Of a stretch of DNA of 12,877 bases, positions 5,790 to 12,877 are shown piece by piece (the stretch's first letter is position 1; each line of letters opens with the position of its first letter). Source of the DNA: Nitrososphaerota archaeon (GTDB taxonomy: Archaea > Thermoproteota > Nitrososphaeria > Nitrososphaerales > UBA183). Under the pieces are notes generated by a model that was given only the letters and a program-made list of their open reading frames with translations, ran no database searches and was not told the DNA's origin. The position numbers were made by a program, and so were the translations under genes. Location of the stretch: the NCBI GenBank assembly GCA_027886865.1, contig JAPCJR010000030.1, forward strand, positions 1 to 12,877, in the 5' to 3' direction.

Positions 5790-6980
5790 ATGGAGAACCG
5801 GAACGCGCTCGCCGCTGTCATAGTCCTTCAGTTCGCGGCCGCAATAAACTGGTATTCCTTCTCCTCGGTCTTCTCCCTTATCGCCGCTGACCTGCACCAG
5901 AACGTCTCGGGTCTCGGCCTGATTACCACGACCTTCGTCCTCGGCGTGGCGCTCTTCCAGATTCCCGCAGGGCTGGTGGCCGCAAGATACGGTCCCAGGA
6001 ACGCCCTCACGCTGGGCGCGCTCCTGGTGGCGGTGCCTTCCATCCTGATCGGCCTGGTGGACCAGGTTACCCTTGTGACGGCACTCAGGCTCGTGGTCGG
6101 CGTCGGAGAGGCCTTCATCTTCGGACCAGGCGTGGTCCTTGTCACGCGCTACTTCAAGAAGGGCTCCGAGGGCCTCGGGATAGGCTTCTACAGCGCGGCA
6201 TTCGACCTGGGCGGGGTAGTCGGCATCTCTGGCTGGGCCGCACTCGGCGTCGCGGTCGGGTGGAGGGTGAGCATGGTCGCGGGAGGGGCAATAGCGCTGG
6301 GAGGCTGCGCGCTCTTGGTCCTTCTGGTCCCAAAGGACCCGCGCAGCGGGGCATTTTCTGTGAGCTTCTCCGAGCTGAAGGCCGTCATGTTGAACAAGTG
6401 GTTGCTGATAGTGAGCGCGGGCCTAATCACCGAACAAGTCTGCTTCAGCCTCAACCTCTACTTCATGGTCTACTATCTGGAAGAGAGCCTGCGAGTCGTC
6501 GCCACGGTCGCGGGGGCGATAGGAGGACTTACGCTGGCGGTCTCTCTCCTCGCTGGGCCGCTTGCGGGGAGAGCCTTCGACAAGAGTCGGAGCCCGAAAA
6601 TGACGTTCATCGTCCTCTGCTTCGCTGCGACGGGCGGGCTCGCGATAGCCGCCTTGGCCTCGGTCTACGCTGCCCTCGTCTCCGGGTTCGTGGTAGGAAT
6701 CGCGACGGCCGCCGCCTACATCTTCGGGATAGGCATCGCGAGGACGATTGGCGGGGTAAGGGAGGAGTACGGAGCACTGAGGATCTCCTGGATCAACGGC
6801 ATCGCGCTGCTCGGAGGGGTGTGGACGCCGCTGGTCTTCGCCGAGATTGCCGCGGGCGCTGGCTATTCTCTCGCATGGGCGATCACCGCGCTGCTGCTCG
6901 TCGTGGTCACGTTGCCAGTCTTCTTGCTTCGGAGCGAGAACACATCCCAACGGAGGGGATTGATGACGGACGCGAAGTGA
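5790..6980 (+). CDS. Major facilitator superfamily transporter, 12 helices
   Basis: The 396-residue length and hydrophobic pattern fit a 12-helix MFS_1 protein. Motif A after helix 2 reads [13 protein letters not shown] (~61-73). A weaker equivalent in the second half reads [15 protein letters not shown] (256-270). A hydrophilic loop at ~181-203 divides the two six-helix bundles. It lacks the helix-1 LDxxxxxxALP signature and the length of the two DHA2-type transporters elsewhere in the window, so it belongs to a different branch; the pattern is more like anion or metabolite uptake members than multidrug exporters, but the substrate cannot be named. The arginine codons are about half AGG/AGA, as in most neighbouring genes. 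The next gene starts 61 bases downstream with its own TATA-like box. Confidence 0.9.
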   Translation: MENRNALAAVIVLQFAAAINWYSFSSVFSLIAADLHQNVSGLGLITTTFVLGVALFQIPAGLVAARYGPRNALTLGALLVAVPSILIGLVDQVTLVTALRLVVGVGEAFIFGPGVVLVTRYFKKGSEGLGIGFYSAAFDLGGVVGISGWAALGVAVGWRVSMVAGGAIALGGCALLVLLVPKDPRSGAFSVSFSELKAVMLNKWLLIVSAGLITEQVCFSLNLYFMVYYLEESLRVVATVAGAIGGLTLAVSLLAGPLAGRAFDKSRSPKMTFIVLCFAATGGLAIAALASVYAALVSGFVVGIATAAAYIFGIGIARTIGGVREEYGALRISWINGIALLGGVWTPLVFAEIAAGAGYSLAWAITALLLVVVTLPVFLLRSENTSQRRGLMTDAK

Positions 6981-7000
6981 GCTAGAGTTTGGCGTCCATA

Positions 7001-7008
7001 CTTATATC
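7001..7008 (+). promoter_or_regulatory. TATA-like box for the flavin oxidoreductase gene
   Basis: CTTATATC starts 41 bases before the ATG at 7042, predicting a transcript with a leader of about ten bases. The preceding GGCGTCCATA (6991-7000) resembles the GG(C/A)(G/A)TCCAATA stretch ahead of the DUF1512 gene and the last MFS gene. Confidence 0.5.
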
Positions 7009-7041
7009 GGAAGCGTTCCGGTAGATTCGATAGTCACGACG

Positions 7042-8094
7042 ATGCAGCTCGGCATCGACAGCTTCGCAGCAGCTATCCCAGACCCAGCCTCGGGCCTCAT
7101 TCTCAGCCCCGTCGAGCGAATGCAGCACCTGCTGGAAGAGATGGAGCTGGCTGACAAGGTAGGCCTCGACGTCTTCGGCATCGGCGAACATCACCGCGCC
7201 GAGTTTCTCGACTCTGCCCCGGTCGTGATTCTGGCTGCGGCGGCGGCGCGCACAAAGAACATCCGCCTCACCAGCGCGGTCACGGTTCTAAGCGCCGCCG
7301 ACCCCGTCCGTATCTTCCAGGAATTCGCCACGCTCGACCTCATCTCAAGTGGCCGTGCCGAGATAGTCGCCGGTCGAGGCTCGTTCGTGGAGTCCTTCCC
7401 CCTCTTCGGCCTCCGTCTCGAAGACTATGATTCGCTCTTCGCAGAAAAACTGGACCTCCTTCTCGCCATCCGGGAGAATACGCACGTCCGCTGGTCCGGC
7501 AAGCACCGCGCTCCTCTCACCGGGCAGGCTGTCTATCCTCGTCCGCTCCAGAATCCGCTGCCCATATGGGTCGGCGTAGGCGGAACGCCCGCCTCTTTCG
7601 TCCGCGCCGGCGTGCTCGGCCTCCCCCTTATGGTCGCCATCATCGGGGGTGAACCAGAAAGATTCCGTCCCCTCATCGACCTGTACCGTGAGGCGGGCCG
7701 CCGCGCCGGCCACCCCGCCGAGAGCCTCACCGTGGGCCTTCACTCCATCGGCTTTCTGGCGGACACCACCAAGCAGGCCGCGGATGACTTCTATCCGGGG
7801 TACGCCCACACGTTCACCGAGATCGGCAAGGAACGCGGCTGGGCACCGACGACCCGGAAGCAGTACGACATAGCCCGCGGACCCACAGGCGCATTGCTGA
7901 TCGGCGACGCCGAGACCATCGCGAAGAAGATCCTCTATGTGAACAAGGCGCTCAGCGGCATCTCGCGCATCACTTTCCAGATGGGCGTGTCGACGCTTCC
8001 GCATCAGAAGATGTTGCGGGCCATCGAGATCCTAGGCACCCTCGTCGCACCGATGGTCCGGAGAGAACTAGCCGTTGGTACTGGAAAGACTTGA
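7042..8094 (+). CDS. Luciferase-like (LLM class) flavin-dependent oxidoreductase
   Basis: The 350-residue protein has the TIM-barrel layout of bacterial luciferase-like monooxygenases. It begins with MQLGIDSFA, has [10 protein letters not shown] (~46-55) following strand 2, [14 protein letters not shown] (77-90), and [17 protein letters not shown] (~99-115), the usual flavin-binding stretch. [14 protein letters not shown] (~173-186) lies near the phosphate-binding part of the barrel. Such enzymes use FMNH2 or F420 as hydride carrier; which one applies here is not decided by sequence. It most resembles the bacterial LLM subgroup with an ELGIDxF start, from memory. Arginine is coded almost only by CGN, with about two AGA and no AGG, unlike the flanking genes, which suggests transfer. 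It faces the VOC gene with a 25-base gap. The substrate is unknown. Confidence 0.9.
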   Translation: MQLGIDSFAAAIPDPASGLILSPVERMQHLLEEMELADKVGLDVFGIGEHHRAEFLDSAPVVILAAAAARTKNIRLTSAVTVLSAADPVRIFQEFATLDLISSGRAEIVAGRGSFVESFPLFGLRLEDYDSLFAEKLDLLLAIRENTHVRWSGKHRAPLTGQAVYPRPLQNPLPIWVGVGGTPASFVRAGVLGLPLMVAIIGGEPERFRPLIDLYREAGRRAGHPAESLTVGLHSIGFLADTTKQAADDFYPGYAHTFTEIGKERGWAPTTRKQYDIARGPTGALLIGDAETIAKKILYVNKALSGISRITFQMGVSTLPHQKMLRAIEILGTLVAPMVRRELAVGTGKT

Positions 8095-8119
8095 GAATTA
8101 CGGAAATCGTTTCAGGGTT

Positions 8120-8518
8120 TCAGTCGCGGATCCCGGTGACCGTGGGATCGGACGTCAGGACCTGGAACCACCGCATGGTGTTGCCGTCGGGGTCGCTGAG
8201 GTCGAAGTAGCTGATCACGTTGGGAACCGTGTTGATCTCGCTCGCCGCAATCCTGGCCGCCCGCAGCCGCTCTCGCTCACGAGATAGGTCTCGGACTTCA
8301 ATCTGAAGGTTCCAGCTCGAGGCGCGCACCTTACCGCTCACGATCTGCACCCACGCACCGCCGACCTTGAACTCGACGTTGCCGGGGAAGGGTTCCAGGT
8401 CGGGCCCCTTTCCAAAGAGCCGCGAATACCAATCCCGAGACTTTGGGAGGTCGCTCACCGCAATCTCCACGATGGTCTCTCTAACGTCGATCGCTCCTTG
8501 CTTCTCGGCGCCCTTCAC
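8120..8518 (-). CDS. Glyoxalase/VOC-fold protein, probably lacking the standard metal ligands
   Basis: The 132-residue protein has the single-module VOC pattern: ETIVEIAVSDLPKSRDWYSRLFG (split as strand, then helix, ~14-36), a middle region PGNVEFKVGGAWVQIV, and the closing SYFDLSDPDGNTMRWFQVL. In metal-dependent members the first strand begins with His and the last motif reads DPDGNxxE. Here these positions are Glu (E14 or nearby) and Arg, so a classical metal site is unlikely. It may bind a small ligand, act as a resistance-type binding protein, or use different chemistry. Translation begins with GTG at 8518, since no ATG fits. A TATA-like GTTCTTTA on the minus strand (8542-8549) lies about 27 bases upstream, consistent with a leaderless transcript. 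Its arginine codons are mostly CGN, like the adjacent oxidoreductase gene. Confidence 0.82.
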   Translation of the reverse strand: MKGAEKQGAIDVRETIVEIAVSDLPKSRDWYSRLFGKGPDLEPFPGNVEFKVGGAWVQIVSGKVRASSWNLQIEVRDLSRERERLRAARIAASEINTVPNVISYFDLSDPDGNTMRWFQVLTSDPTVTGIRD

Positions 8519-8663
8519 GGTTGCGAGTACCTTTGGCCTGCTAAAGAACTTGAGTTGCCGGGGCGCGCCTTACCTGGGCTAACTCGAACTCCCGCACAAT
8601 CGGTAGCCTCCCCAGCTTTTCATCGTGGACTTCCAGATGTTGGAATTCGAACCTTCTTAGACT

Positions 8664-8981
8664 TTAAGCGGGAGTCTTTACCCAGACTTCGCCTTTCTCG
8701 AGCTTTACGGCGAACGTGTGCAGGGGAGTCAGAGCCGGAGGGGAGATGACTGCCCCTGTCGTGATGTCGAACTTTGAGCCGTGCAAGGGACACTGGACAA
8801 CGAACCCCGTCAACCTCCCTCTTCCAACCGGCCCCCCCGCATGGGTGCACCTGTTGGGGAAGGCATAGAATTTGCCTTCCACGTTCGCAATCGAGACTTC
8901 TTGCCCCTTGACTTTCACTATTTTGATCGTTCCCTGAGGAATCTCGGAGACGTCGGCCGCCTTCTGGAACTCTTCCGCCAT
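8664..8981 (-). CDS. Rieske [2Fe-2S] ferredoxin
   Basis: The 105-residue protein has both Rieske cluster motifs: CTHAGGPVGRG with C45 and H47, and CPLHGSKFDITTG with C64 and H67. The two Cys/two His ligate a [2Fe-2S] cluster. The second motif follows the soluble, dioxygenase-ferredoxin type. There is no signal peptide or membrane helix, so it is a soluble electron carrier and not the bc-complex subunit. No oxygenase gene is adjacent; the nearest possible redox partners are the flavin oxidoreductase and the VOC-fold gene, with no proof of a link. All three arginines are AGG/AGA. The gene shares a divergent promoter region with the YVTN protein, and the VOC gene follows 145 bases downstream on the same strand with its own likely promoter. 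Confidence 0.95.
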   Translation of the reverse strand: MAEEFQKAADVSEIPQGTIKIVKVKGQEVSIANVEGKFYAFPNRCTHAGGPVGRGRLTGFVVQCPLHGSKFDITTGAVISPPALTPLHTFAVKLEKGEVWVKTPA

Positions 8982-9012
8982 GTCTGATTCATCAAGAACT
9001 CGGCGGCTTCGG

Positions 9013-9020
9013 CTATATGC
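9013..9020. promoter_or_regulatory. Shared TATA-like core between the divergent Rieske and YVTN genes
   Basis: CTATATGC reads as a TATA-like core on both strands (GCATATAG on the minus strand). It lies about 36 bases from the Rieske ATG and about 50 bases before the preferred ATG of the surface protein. A single core could support transcription both ways. A second plus-strand candidate, CTTAATT at 9070, could serve a start at 9109. Confidence 0.35.
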
Positions 9021-9066
9021 ATTCCTGTCCCCCGCTCATCGAACCCAACGCGGCGTGAGTCTTGGA

Positions 9067-10308
9067 ATGCTTAATTGGGCTCGGCGAGTCAGTTTACGAG
9101 TCAATCTAGTGATACCGCGCCACATACGCCAGACGATGATGGCGCTCATCCTGTTTGGGCTCTTGGTCCTCACTCCCGCTCTGGTTTCACTCGCCTATGC
9201 TCAGCCCACCGTCGTCGCGACCGTGAACGTGGGAGCCAATCCCTACGGCATAGCCTATGACGCCGGCAAGGGCGAGGTTTTCGTATCCAACACCAACGGT
9301 AACACCACCTCCGTGATATCCGACAAAACCAACGCGGTCGTGGCGACCGTGCACGTGGGAGATCGACCCAACGGTGTGGCCTATGACTCCACCAAGGGCG
9401 AGGTCTTTGTAGCCGATACTTTTTCAAACATCGTCTCAATAATATCCGACGGCAACAACAAGGTCATCGCGAACGTGACCGTGGGCCGTCACCCCTACGG
9501 CGCAACATACGACTCGGCCAAGGGCGAAATCTTTGTGGCCAATTCCGGTTCCAACAGCGTCTCCGTGATATCTGACAGTAACAACGAAGTCGTCACAAAC
9601 GTTACCGTAGGGAATTCGCCTAACAGCGTCGCATATGACCCCGCCACAGGCGAAGTCTTCGTTGCCAATGGTGGCTCCAACACCGTATCCGTGATATCAG
9701 ACAGCACCAACGCGGTCGTCGCGAACGTTGCGGTGGGAAGCACGACCTACGGGCTGACCTACGACTCCGCCAAGGGCGAAGTCTTCGTAGGGAACTCTGA
9801 CGCCGACAAGGTCTACGTGATATCCGACAGCACCAACAAAGTCGTGGCGAACGTTACCTTACCCGAGGCGATTGTTCCGCGAGCCTTTGCCTACGACCCT
9901 GCCATGGGCGAGGTCTTCGTTGCGGGTGGCGTCGGTTCTCCAATCCCGGTGATATCAGACAGCAGTGACAAAGTCATCGATAACGTCACCGTGGGAACTG
10001 AACCAAGCGGCGTAGCCTATGACGCAGCAAGGGGCGAAGTGTTTGTAGCAAATACCGGTTCTAACTCCGTCTCCGTGATATCTAGTGCCGCCTCGTCCTC
10101 AACGACTTCGGCCAGCTCCACGACAGTCACTTCTGTGACCAGCTCCACAAGCCAAGCCCCGTCCACATCTCAGACCTCCACGTCGACTTCGACGAGTTCA
10201 TCGGTGCCGGAGTTCCCCTATCAATTTGTCATAGCCGCTGCCTTTACCGTTCTTCTGGCGGCGTCCTACCTTCTGGTTCGAAGCCGTACAGCGCAAAAGG
10301 ACCCATAA
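9067..10308 (+). CDS. Secreted seven-bladed YVTN beta-propeller surface protein with C-terminal membrane anchor
   Basis: From the ATG at 9067 the protein is 413 residues. An arginine-rich N-terminus leads to a hydrophobic signal segment (~25-42) ending in AYA|Q near residue 45. Seven repeats of about 42 residues follow (~48-340), each with the pattern VxVGxxPxGxAYD...GEVFVAN...VSVISD, enough for a closed seven-bladed YVTN/NHL-type propeller. A Ser/Thr-rich stalk (~341-379) leads to VPEFP (380-384), one membrane helix (385-404) and the basic tail RSRTAQK. This is the tripartite form of archaeal surface proteins anchored or processed by archaeosortases. The function is probably binding or adhesion at the cell surface. 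Longer starts exist: an ATG at 8980 overlaps the Rieske start codon and is unlikely, and GTG at 9055 or 9109 remain possible. Confidence 0.88.
   Translation: MLNWARRVSLRVNLVIPRHIRQTMMALILFGLLVLTPALVSLAYAQPTVVATVNVGANPYGIAYDAGKGEVFVSNTNGNTTSVISDKTNAVVATVHVGDRPNGVAYDSTKGEVFVADTFSNIVSIISDGNNKVIANVTVGRHPYGATYDSAKGEIFVANSGSNSVSVISDSNNEVVTNVTVGNSPNSVAYDPATGEVFVANGGSNTVSVISDSTNAVVANVAVGSTTYGLTYDSAKGEVFVGNSDADKVYVISDSTNKVVANVTLPEAIVPRAFAYDPAMGEVFVAGGVGSPIPVISDSSDKVIDNVTVGTEPSGVAYDAARGEVFVANTGSNSVSVISSAASSSTTSASSTTVTSVTSSTSQAPSTSQTSTSTSTSSSVPEFPYQFVIAAAFTVLLAASYLLVRSRTAQKDP
9208..10083 (+). repeat. Coding tandem repeats of about 126 bases (seven propeller blades)
   Basis: Seven consecutive units of 42 codons encode the blades; the sixth is 44 codons. 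Conserved DNA pieces include the stretch encoding GEVFVAN and TCCGTGATATC(C/T/A)GACA at each blade end. Retained nucleotide similarity suggests duplication or ongoing recombination among blades. Confidence 0.8.
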
Positions 10309-10405
10309 AGTCAAGAAAAACCAGCCCACACCTGACTTTGGAGGGGTCAGAGGAAGCACGAGGATTAGCGCTCTTTCCTTGCAACTAATCTGAGTGGTTG
10401 CACCC

Positions 10406-10413
10406 TTATATCT
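10406..10413 (+). promoter_or_regulatory. TATA-like box for the zinc-ribbon/Yip1 gene
   Basis: TTATATCT is centred about 26 bases before the ATG at 10436, predicting a leaderless transcript. GGAGG touches the ATG directly and is too close to act as a normal ribosome binding site. This placement excludes the in-frame ATG at 10394, which precedes the box. Confidence 0.55.
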
Positions 10414-10435
10414 TCGCCAAAGTTGTCGGCGGAGG

Positions 10436-11143
10436 ATGAACTGTCCCAAGTGCGGCACAGCCAATCCCGACGGTTCCGTTTTCTGCAGCTCGTGTGGCGC
10501 CAGTCTGCAGGCTTCCAGCGCGTCAACGACGTCCCCGTCTTTGGGCGCGTCGCAGCAGGGAAGCAGGGTGGACGAGATGAGGGCGGTCCTGAGCAACGCG
10601 ATAGCGCTGGTCAAGAGTCCCGTCAGTTACATGACGCGGAACAAGGATCAGACGGTCTCCCTTAGCTCACTGATGATCAACTACGTGGCGATCCTTGCGC
10701 TCATACCTCTCGTCGGCAGGATAATCGGCGACCTCTTGTTCTACTCGGGCGCCAAAGACTCCGTCGGCTACGCGATCGCGGGGTCTGTCGTCTCCTACTT
10801 CCTGGACCTGATCGCGGTCTTCGTGATAGGCATCGTAATCTGGAAGCTCGCTCCGTCGTTCAAGACGACGACGAATCAGGCGAAGGCAACAATGCTGGCG
10901 GCCTTCATCTACACGCCCGTATTCCTCATCGGGATACTAAGCTTCGTACCCGTCCTCGGCTATCTGTCGATCTTGGGACTGCTCTACGGCCTGTACATCC
11001 TCTATCTCGGCCTTCCCATAGTTCTGAACACACCCAAAGACAAGACCGTGGTGTACGTGATCGCGGTGCTCGTGGTCTCTATCATCATCATCGCCATCAT
11101 ATCCCTGATAATCGGCGGCCTCGACGCGGTCGCCCTCAAATAA
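10436..11143 (+). CDS. Zinc-ribbon plus Yip1-like multi-pass membrane protein
   Basis: The protein is 235 residues. The N-terminus is a compact zinc ribbon, MNCPKCGTANPDGSVFCSSC, with C3, C6, C17 and C20. A Ser/Thr/Gln-rich linker (~22-45) follows, then a short amphipathic part and about five membrane helices (~79-103, 109-135, 150-171, 173-198, 204-227). The pattern FIYTPVFLIGILSFVPVLG followed by LLYGLYILYLGLPIVLNTP is typical of the Yip1 domain. Prokaryotic Yip1 proteins have no settled function; the zinc ribbon likely faces the cytoplasm. Starting at 10436 rather than the in-frame ATG at 10394 places the first cysteine pair at the very N-terminus, usual for this architecture, and agrees with the TATA position. 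A short T-rich tract follows downstream at ~11179-11189. Confidence 0.87.
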   Translation: MNCPKCGTANPDGSVFCSSCGASLQASSASTTSPSLGASQQGSRVDEMRAVLSNAIALVKSPVSYMTRNKDQTVSLSSLMINYVAILALIPLVGRIIGDLLFYSGAKDSVGYAIAGSVVSYFLDLIAVFVIGIVIWKLAPSFKTTTNQAKATMLAAFIYTPVFLIGILSFVPVLGYLSILGLLYGLYILYLGLPIVLNTPKDKTVVYVIAVLVVSIIIIAIISLIIGGLDAVALK

Positions 11144-11322
11144 GGGACCTGAAGAGATGGAGTCCTAACCGGGCTCCTGTCTTCTTTTCGTCATGGACGG
11201 CTCTGGCGCAGCTGAGTTCGAGACGCTAGGCCTATCCATCGGCCAGCCTCAGGACGAGCGGACGGGGAATTAGGATTCCTCGACGCGACCATTGGTGCGC
11301 GTAACCGGACATCGACAAATGA

Positions 11323-11346
11323 CTATCGGACATCCAATATACTTAA
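11323..11346 (+). promoter_or_regulatory. Promoter of the last MFS gene, with element shared with the DUF1512 upstream region
   Basis: CTATCGGACATCCAATATA (11323-11341) matches CTATCGGGCGTCCAATATA (4266-4284) at 17 of 19 positions. AATATACTTAA is a TATA-like core about 30-36 bases before the TTG start at 11374, consistent with a leaderless or very short leader transcript. The shared part extends upstream of the TATA core, where a BRE or an operator would lie. Confidence 0.5.
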
Positions 11347-11373
11347 TAGCAGACCGCGGGACGGGCTGAGCCT

Positions 11374-12877
11374 TGCCTGAGCAGGTTAACTCCGCAACCG
11401 GAGCCTCTACGGTTCCAGCCGCGGGCGCATCCCCTGCCCTCCTGACTCCGAGACGCGAGCTCCTGATCATAGTCGGTATCCTCCTGGGTCTTCTTATGGG
11501 CGCGCTCGACCAGTTCGTCGCCCTCACCGCCCTCCCGACGATATTGATCCAATTCGGCCAACCGAACGGCGGCACGTTTGTCATCAGCGCGTATGTAATC
11601 GCCTCCACCGCGAGCATCCCGATCTTTGCCAAGCTCTCGGACCTTTGGAGCAGACGAAACGTCTTCCTCGGCGGCCTCGTCGTCTTCATCATAGGCTCCG
11701 TTCTGTCAGGGCTCAGCCAGAACCTCACGGAGCTCATCTTCTTCCGCGCCATCCAGGGCTTCGGCAGCGGCGGCTTCTTCCCGGTCGGAATCGCAATCGT
11801 TGCCGTGGTCTTTCCCCCGAAGACCCGGGCTAGGGTGATAGGCGCTCTCTCGGGTGTCTTCGGCATAGCGGTCGTGGCGGGGCCGCTCATCGGCAGCGCC
11901 ATCGTGCAGTTTACCTCCTGGCGGTGGGTGTTCTACGTGAACATCCCCGTCGGTATCGCCGGGATCGCAATCATAATCGCGACTTTGGGGCCGCTGCGTC
12001 CTGAGAAGGTCAGGAAATTCGACCTGCCAGGCGCGGCGCTCCTCATCGGCTGGGTCGCGTCGATAATGTACCCGCTCTATCAGATAGTGGACAGTGGATG
12101 GGCATGGACAGACACGCGGGCGCTCGGTCTGTTCGGCCTCGGCGGGGTTCTGATAATCGTCTTTGTGATTTGGGAACTCAGAGTGGAGAATTCACTGGTT
12201 CCTCTTCGGCTCTTCAGTCATCGCGTCATAGCCGCGGGAGGCGGGGCTACCTTCTTCATCGGGATGGTCTTCTTTCCGGTCGCGACGTTCCTGTCACTTG
12301 TGGTCGGGGTAGTCCTTGCGCCCGGCTCATCCGGCTCATCGGAGACCGTCCGCGACATCCTCTACTTCCTGGTCATACCTCTGGTGATCGGGGCCGCACT
12401 GGGTGGGCAGCTTCTGACTCGGCTCGCCTACCGTACGGTGACGTTGGCAGGGGTGATAATCGGGGTCATCGGCATGGCCGGGCTGACGACACTTTCCATC
12501 ACGACTCCGCTGTGGAAATTCGCGCTGGGGTTCATCCCGGTCGGCGGGGTGATCCTGCCCCTCATCCCTCTAGGGTTCGGCATAGGCATGACCTTCCCCG
12601 TCTTCCTCCTTGCCGCCCAGAACCAAGTTGAGAGCGTCGACGTCGGCGAAGCCGGCGGGTTGATACAGTTCCTCCAATCGCTAGGTGGTGCCGTCGGGCT
12701 GTCGGTGCTGGCTTCGTATCAGGCGACCCGATTTGCCTCGCTGGATCCTTCGCCCAGCGCCGCATGCGTACCGGGAAGCTCGCTTCCGCTGTGCGCGAAC
12801 TATCTCAGTTCATTCGAGAGCTCGCTGGTCAGCTCGTACGACCAAGCGTTCACCGTAATGGTCGGACTGCTCGTGGT
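11374..12877 (+). CDS. MFS drug:H+ antiporter (DHA2/EmrB-QacA type), 3' end beyond the window
   Basis: The reading frame is open from 11350 to the right edge and encodes at least 501 residues from the TTG at 11374. Signatures are the helix-1 motif LDQFVALTALPTI (~45-57), motif A AKLSDLWSRRNVF (~86-98), motif B RAIQGFGSGG (~125-134) and motif C GIAVVAGPLIGSAI (~164-177), followed by SWRWVFYVNIPVG (182-194). This is a 14-helix DHA2-type exporter, the same class as the transporter half of the first gene but only moderately similar. An extracytoplasmic segment near ~455-480 has two cysteines (ACVPGSSLPLC). An in-frame stop at 11347 limits the start. No ATG precedes helix 1, so TTG is preferred because of its distance from the TATA-like box. 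Whether a USP or other domain follows is not visible. Confidence 0.9.

Noticed and set aside
6260..6985. Plus-strand open frame of 241 codons overlapping the 12-helix MFS gene in another frame
   Set aside because: It is a shadow frame with Arg/Gly-rich sequence; the MFS frame has the hydrophobic pattern and motif A.
8642..8653. GGTTCGAATTCC on the minus strand, also T-loop like, in the gap between the Rieske and VOC genes
   Set aside because: The T-stem does not pair, and a D-arm-like GCCCAGGTAAGGC further along lies on the wrong side for a normal tRNA. A permuted tRNA was considered, but no anticodon arm or acceptor pairing was found.
8980..9066. N-terminal extension of the surface protein from the ATG at 8980
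   Set aside because: This start overlaps the Rieske start codon on the other strand and places the promoter core within the gene; the signal peptide begins much further in.
9208..10083. Regular ~126-base repeats considered as CRISPR or non-coding satellite
   Set aside because: The repeats stay in frame, encode YVTN propeller blades and have no unique spacers.
10307..10350. Inverted repeats AAAGTCA/TGACTTT and CTGAC/GTCAG after the surface-protein gene, considered as a terminator
   Set aside because: No T run follows either stem on the plus strand, and the arms are short with long loops.

Overview
The window looks archaeal, most likely from a GC-rich (mid to upper 50s % by eye) member of the Thermoproteota/Nitrososphaeria side of the tree. 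The main evidence is the DUF1512-type gene at 3072-4175, a family I know only from archaea of that lineage. Supporting signs are T/A-rich TATA-like boxes about 26-30 bases ahead of several start codons, as expected for leaderless archaeal transcripts, AGG/AGA-rich arginine codon use in most genes, and a surface beta-propeller protein with a Ser/Thr stalk and a VPEFP-plus-membrane-helix C-terminus. Exact placement cannot be settled by eye. No rRNA, tRNA, CRISPR array, insertion sequence or transposase was found.

Layout from left to right. 37-2013 (+) is a 14-helix drug-efflux type MFS transporter fused to a C-terminal universal stress protein domain. 2149-2871 (+) is a double-CDGSH iron-sulfur protein. 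3072-4175 (-) is the DUF1512 membrane-anchored protein. 4481-5059 (-) is a J-domain protein with an unrecognised C-terminal half. 5368-5688 (+) is a small protein with a split zinc ribbon. 5790-6980 (+) is a second, 12-helix MFS transporter. 7042-8094 (+) is a luciferase-like flavin oxidoreductase, convergent with a glyoxalase/VOC-fold gene at 8120-8518 (-). 8664-8981 (-) is a Rieske ferredoxin, divergent from the seven-bladed YVTN propeller surface protein at 9067-10308 (+). 10436-11143 (+) is a zinc-ribbon/Yip1-like membrane protein. 11374 to the right edge (+) is a third MFS transporter (DHA2 type), cut by the window end.

Most genes appear to be single transcription units with their own promoters, and I see no operon-encoded pathway. 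The themes are membrane export (three MFS proteins) and redox or iron-sulfur chemistry (CDGSH, Rieske, flavin oxidoreductase). I do not see a clear new multi-gene system. The points most worth a second look are the transporter-USP fusion, a near-identical 19-base element in two promoter regions 7 kb apart, clusters of alternating inverted half-sites ahead of the DUF1512 and J-domain genes, and the different arginine codon use of the oxidoreductase/VOC pair, which suggests acquisition from bacteria.
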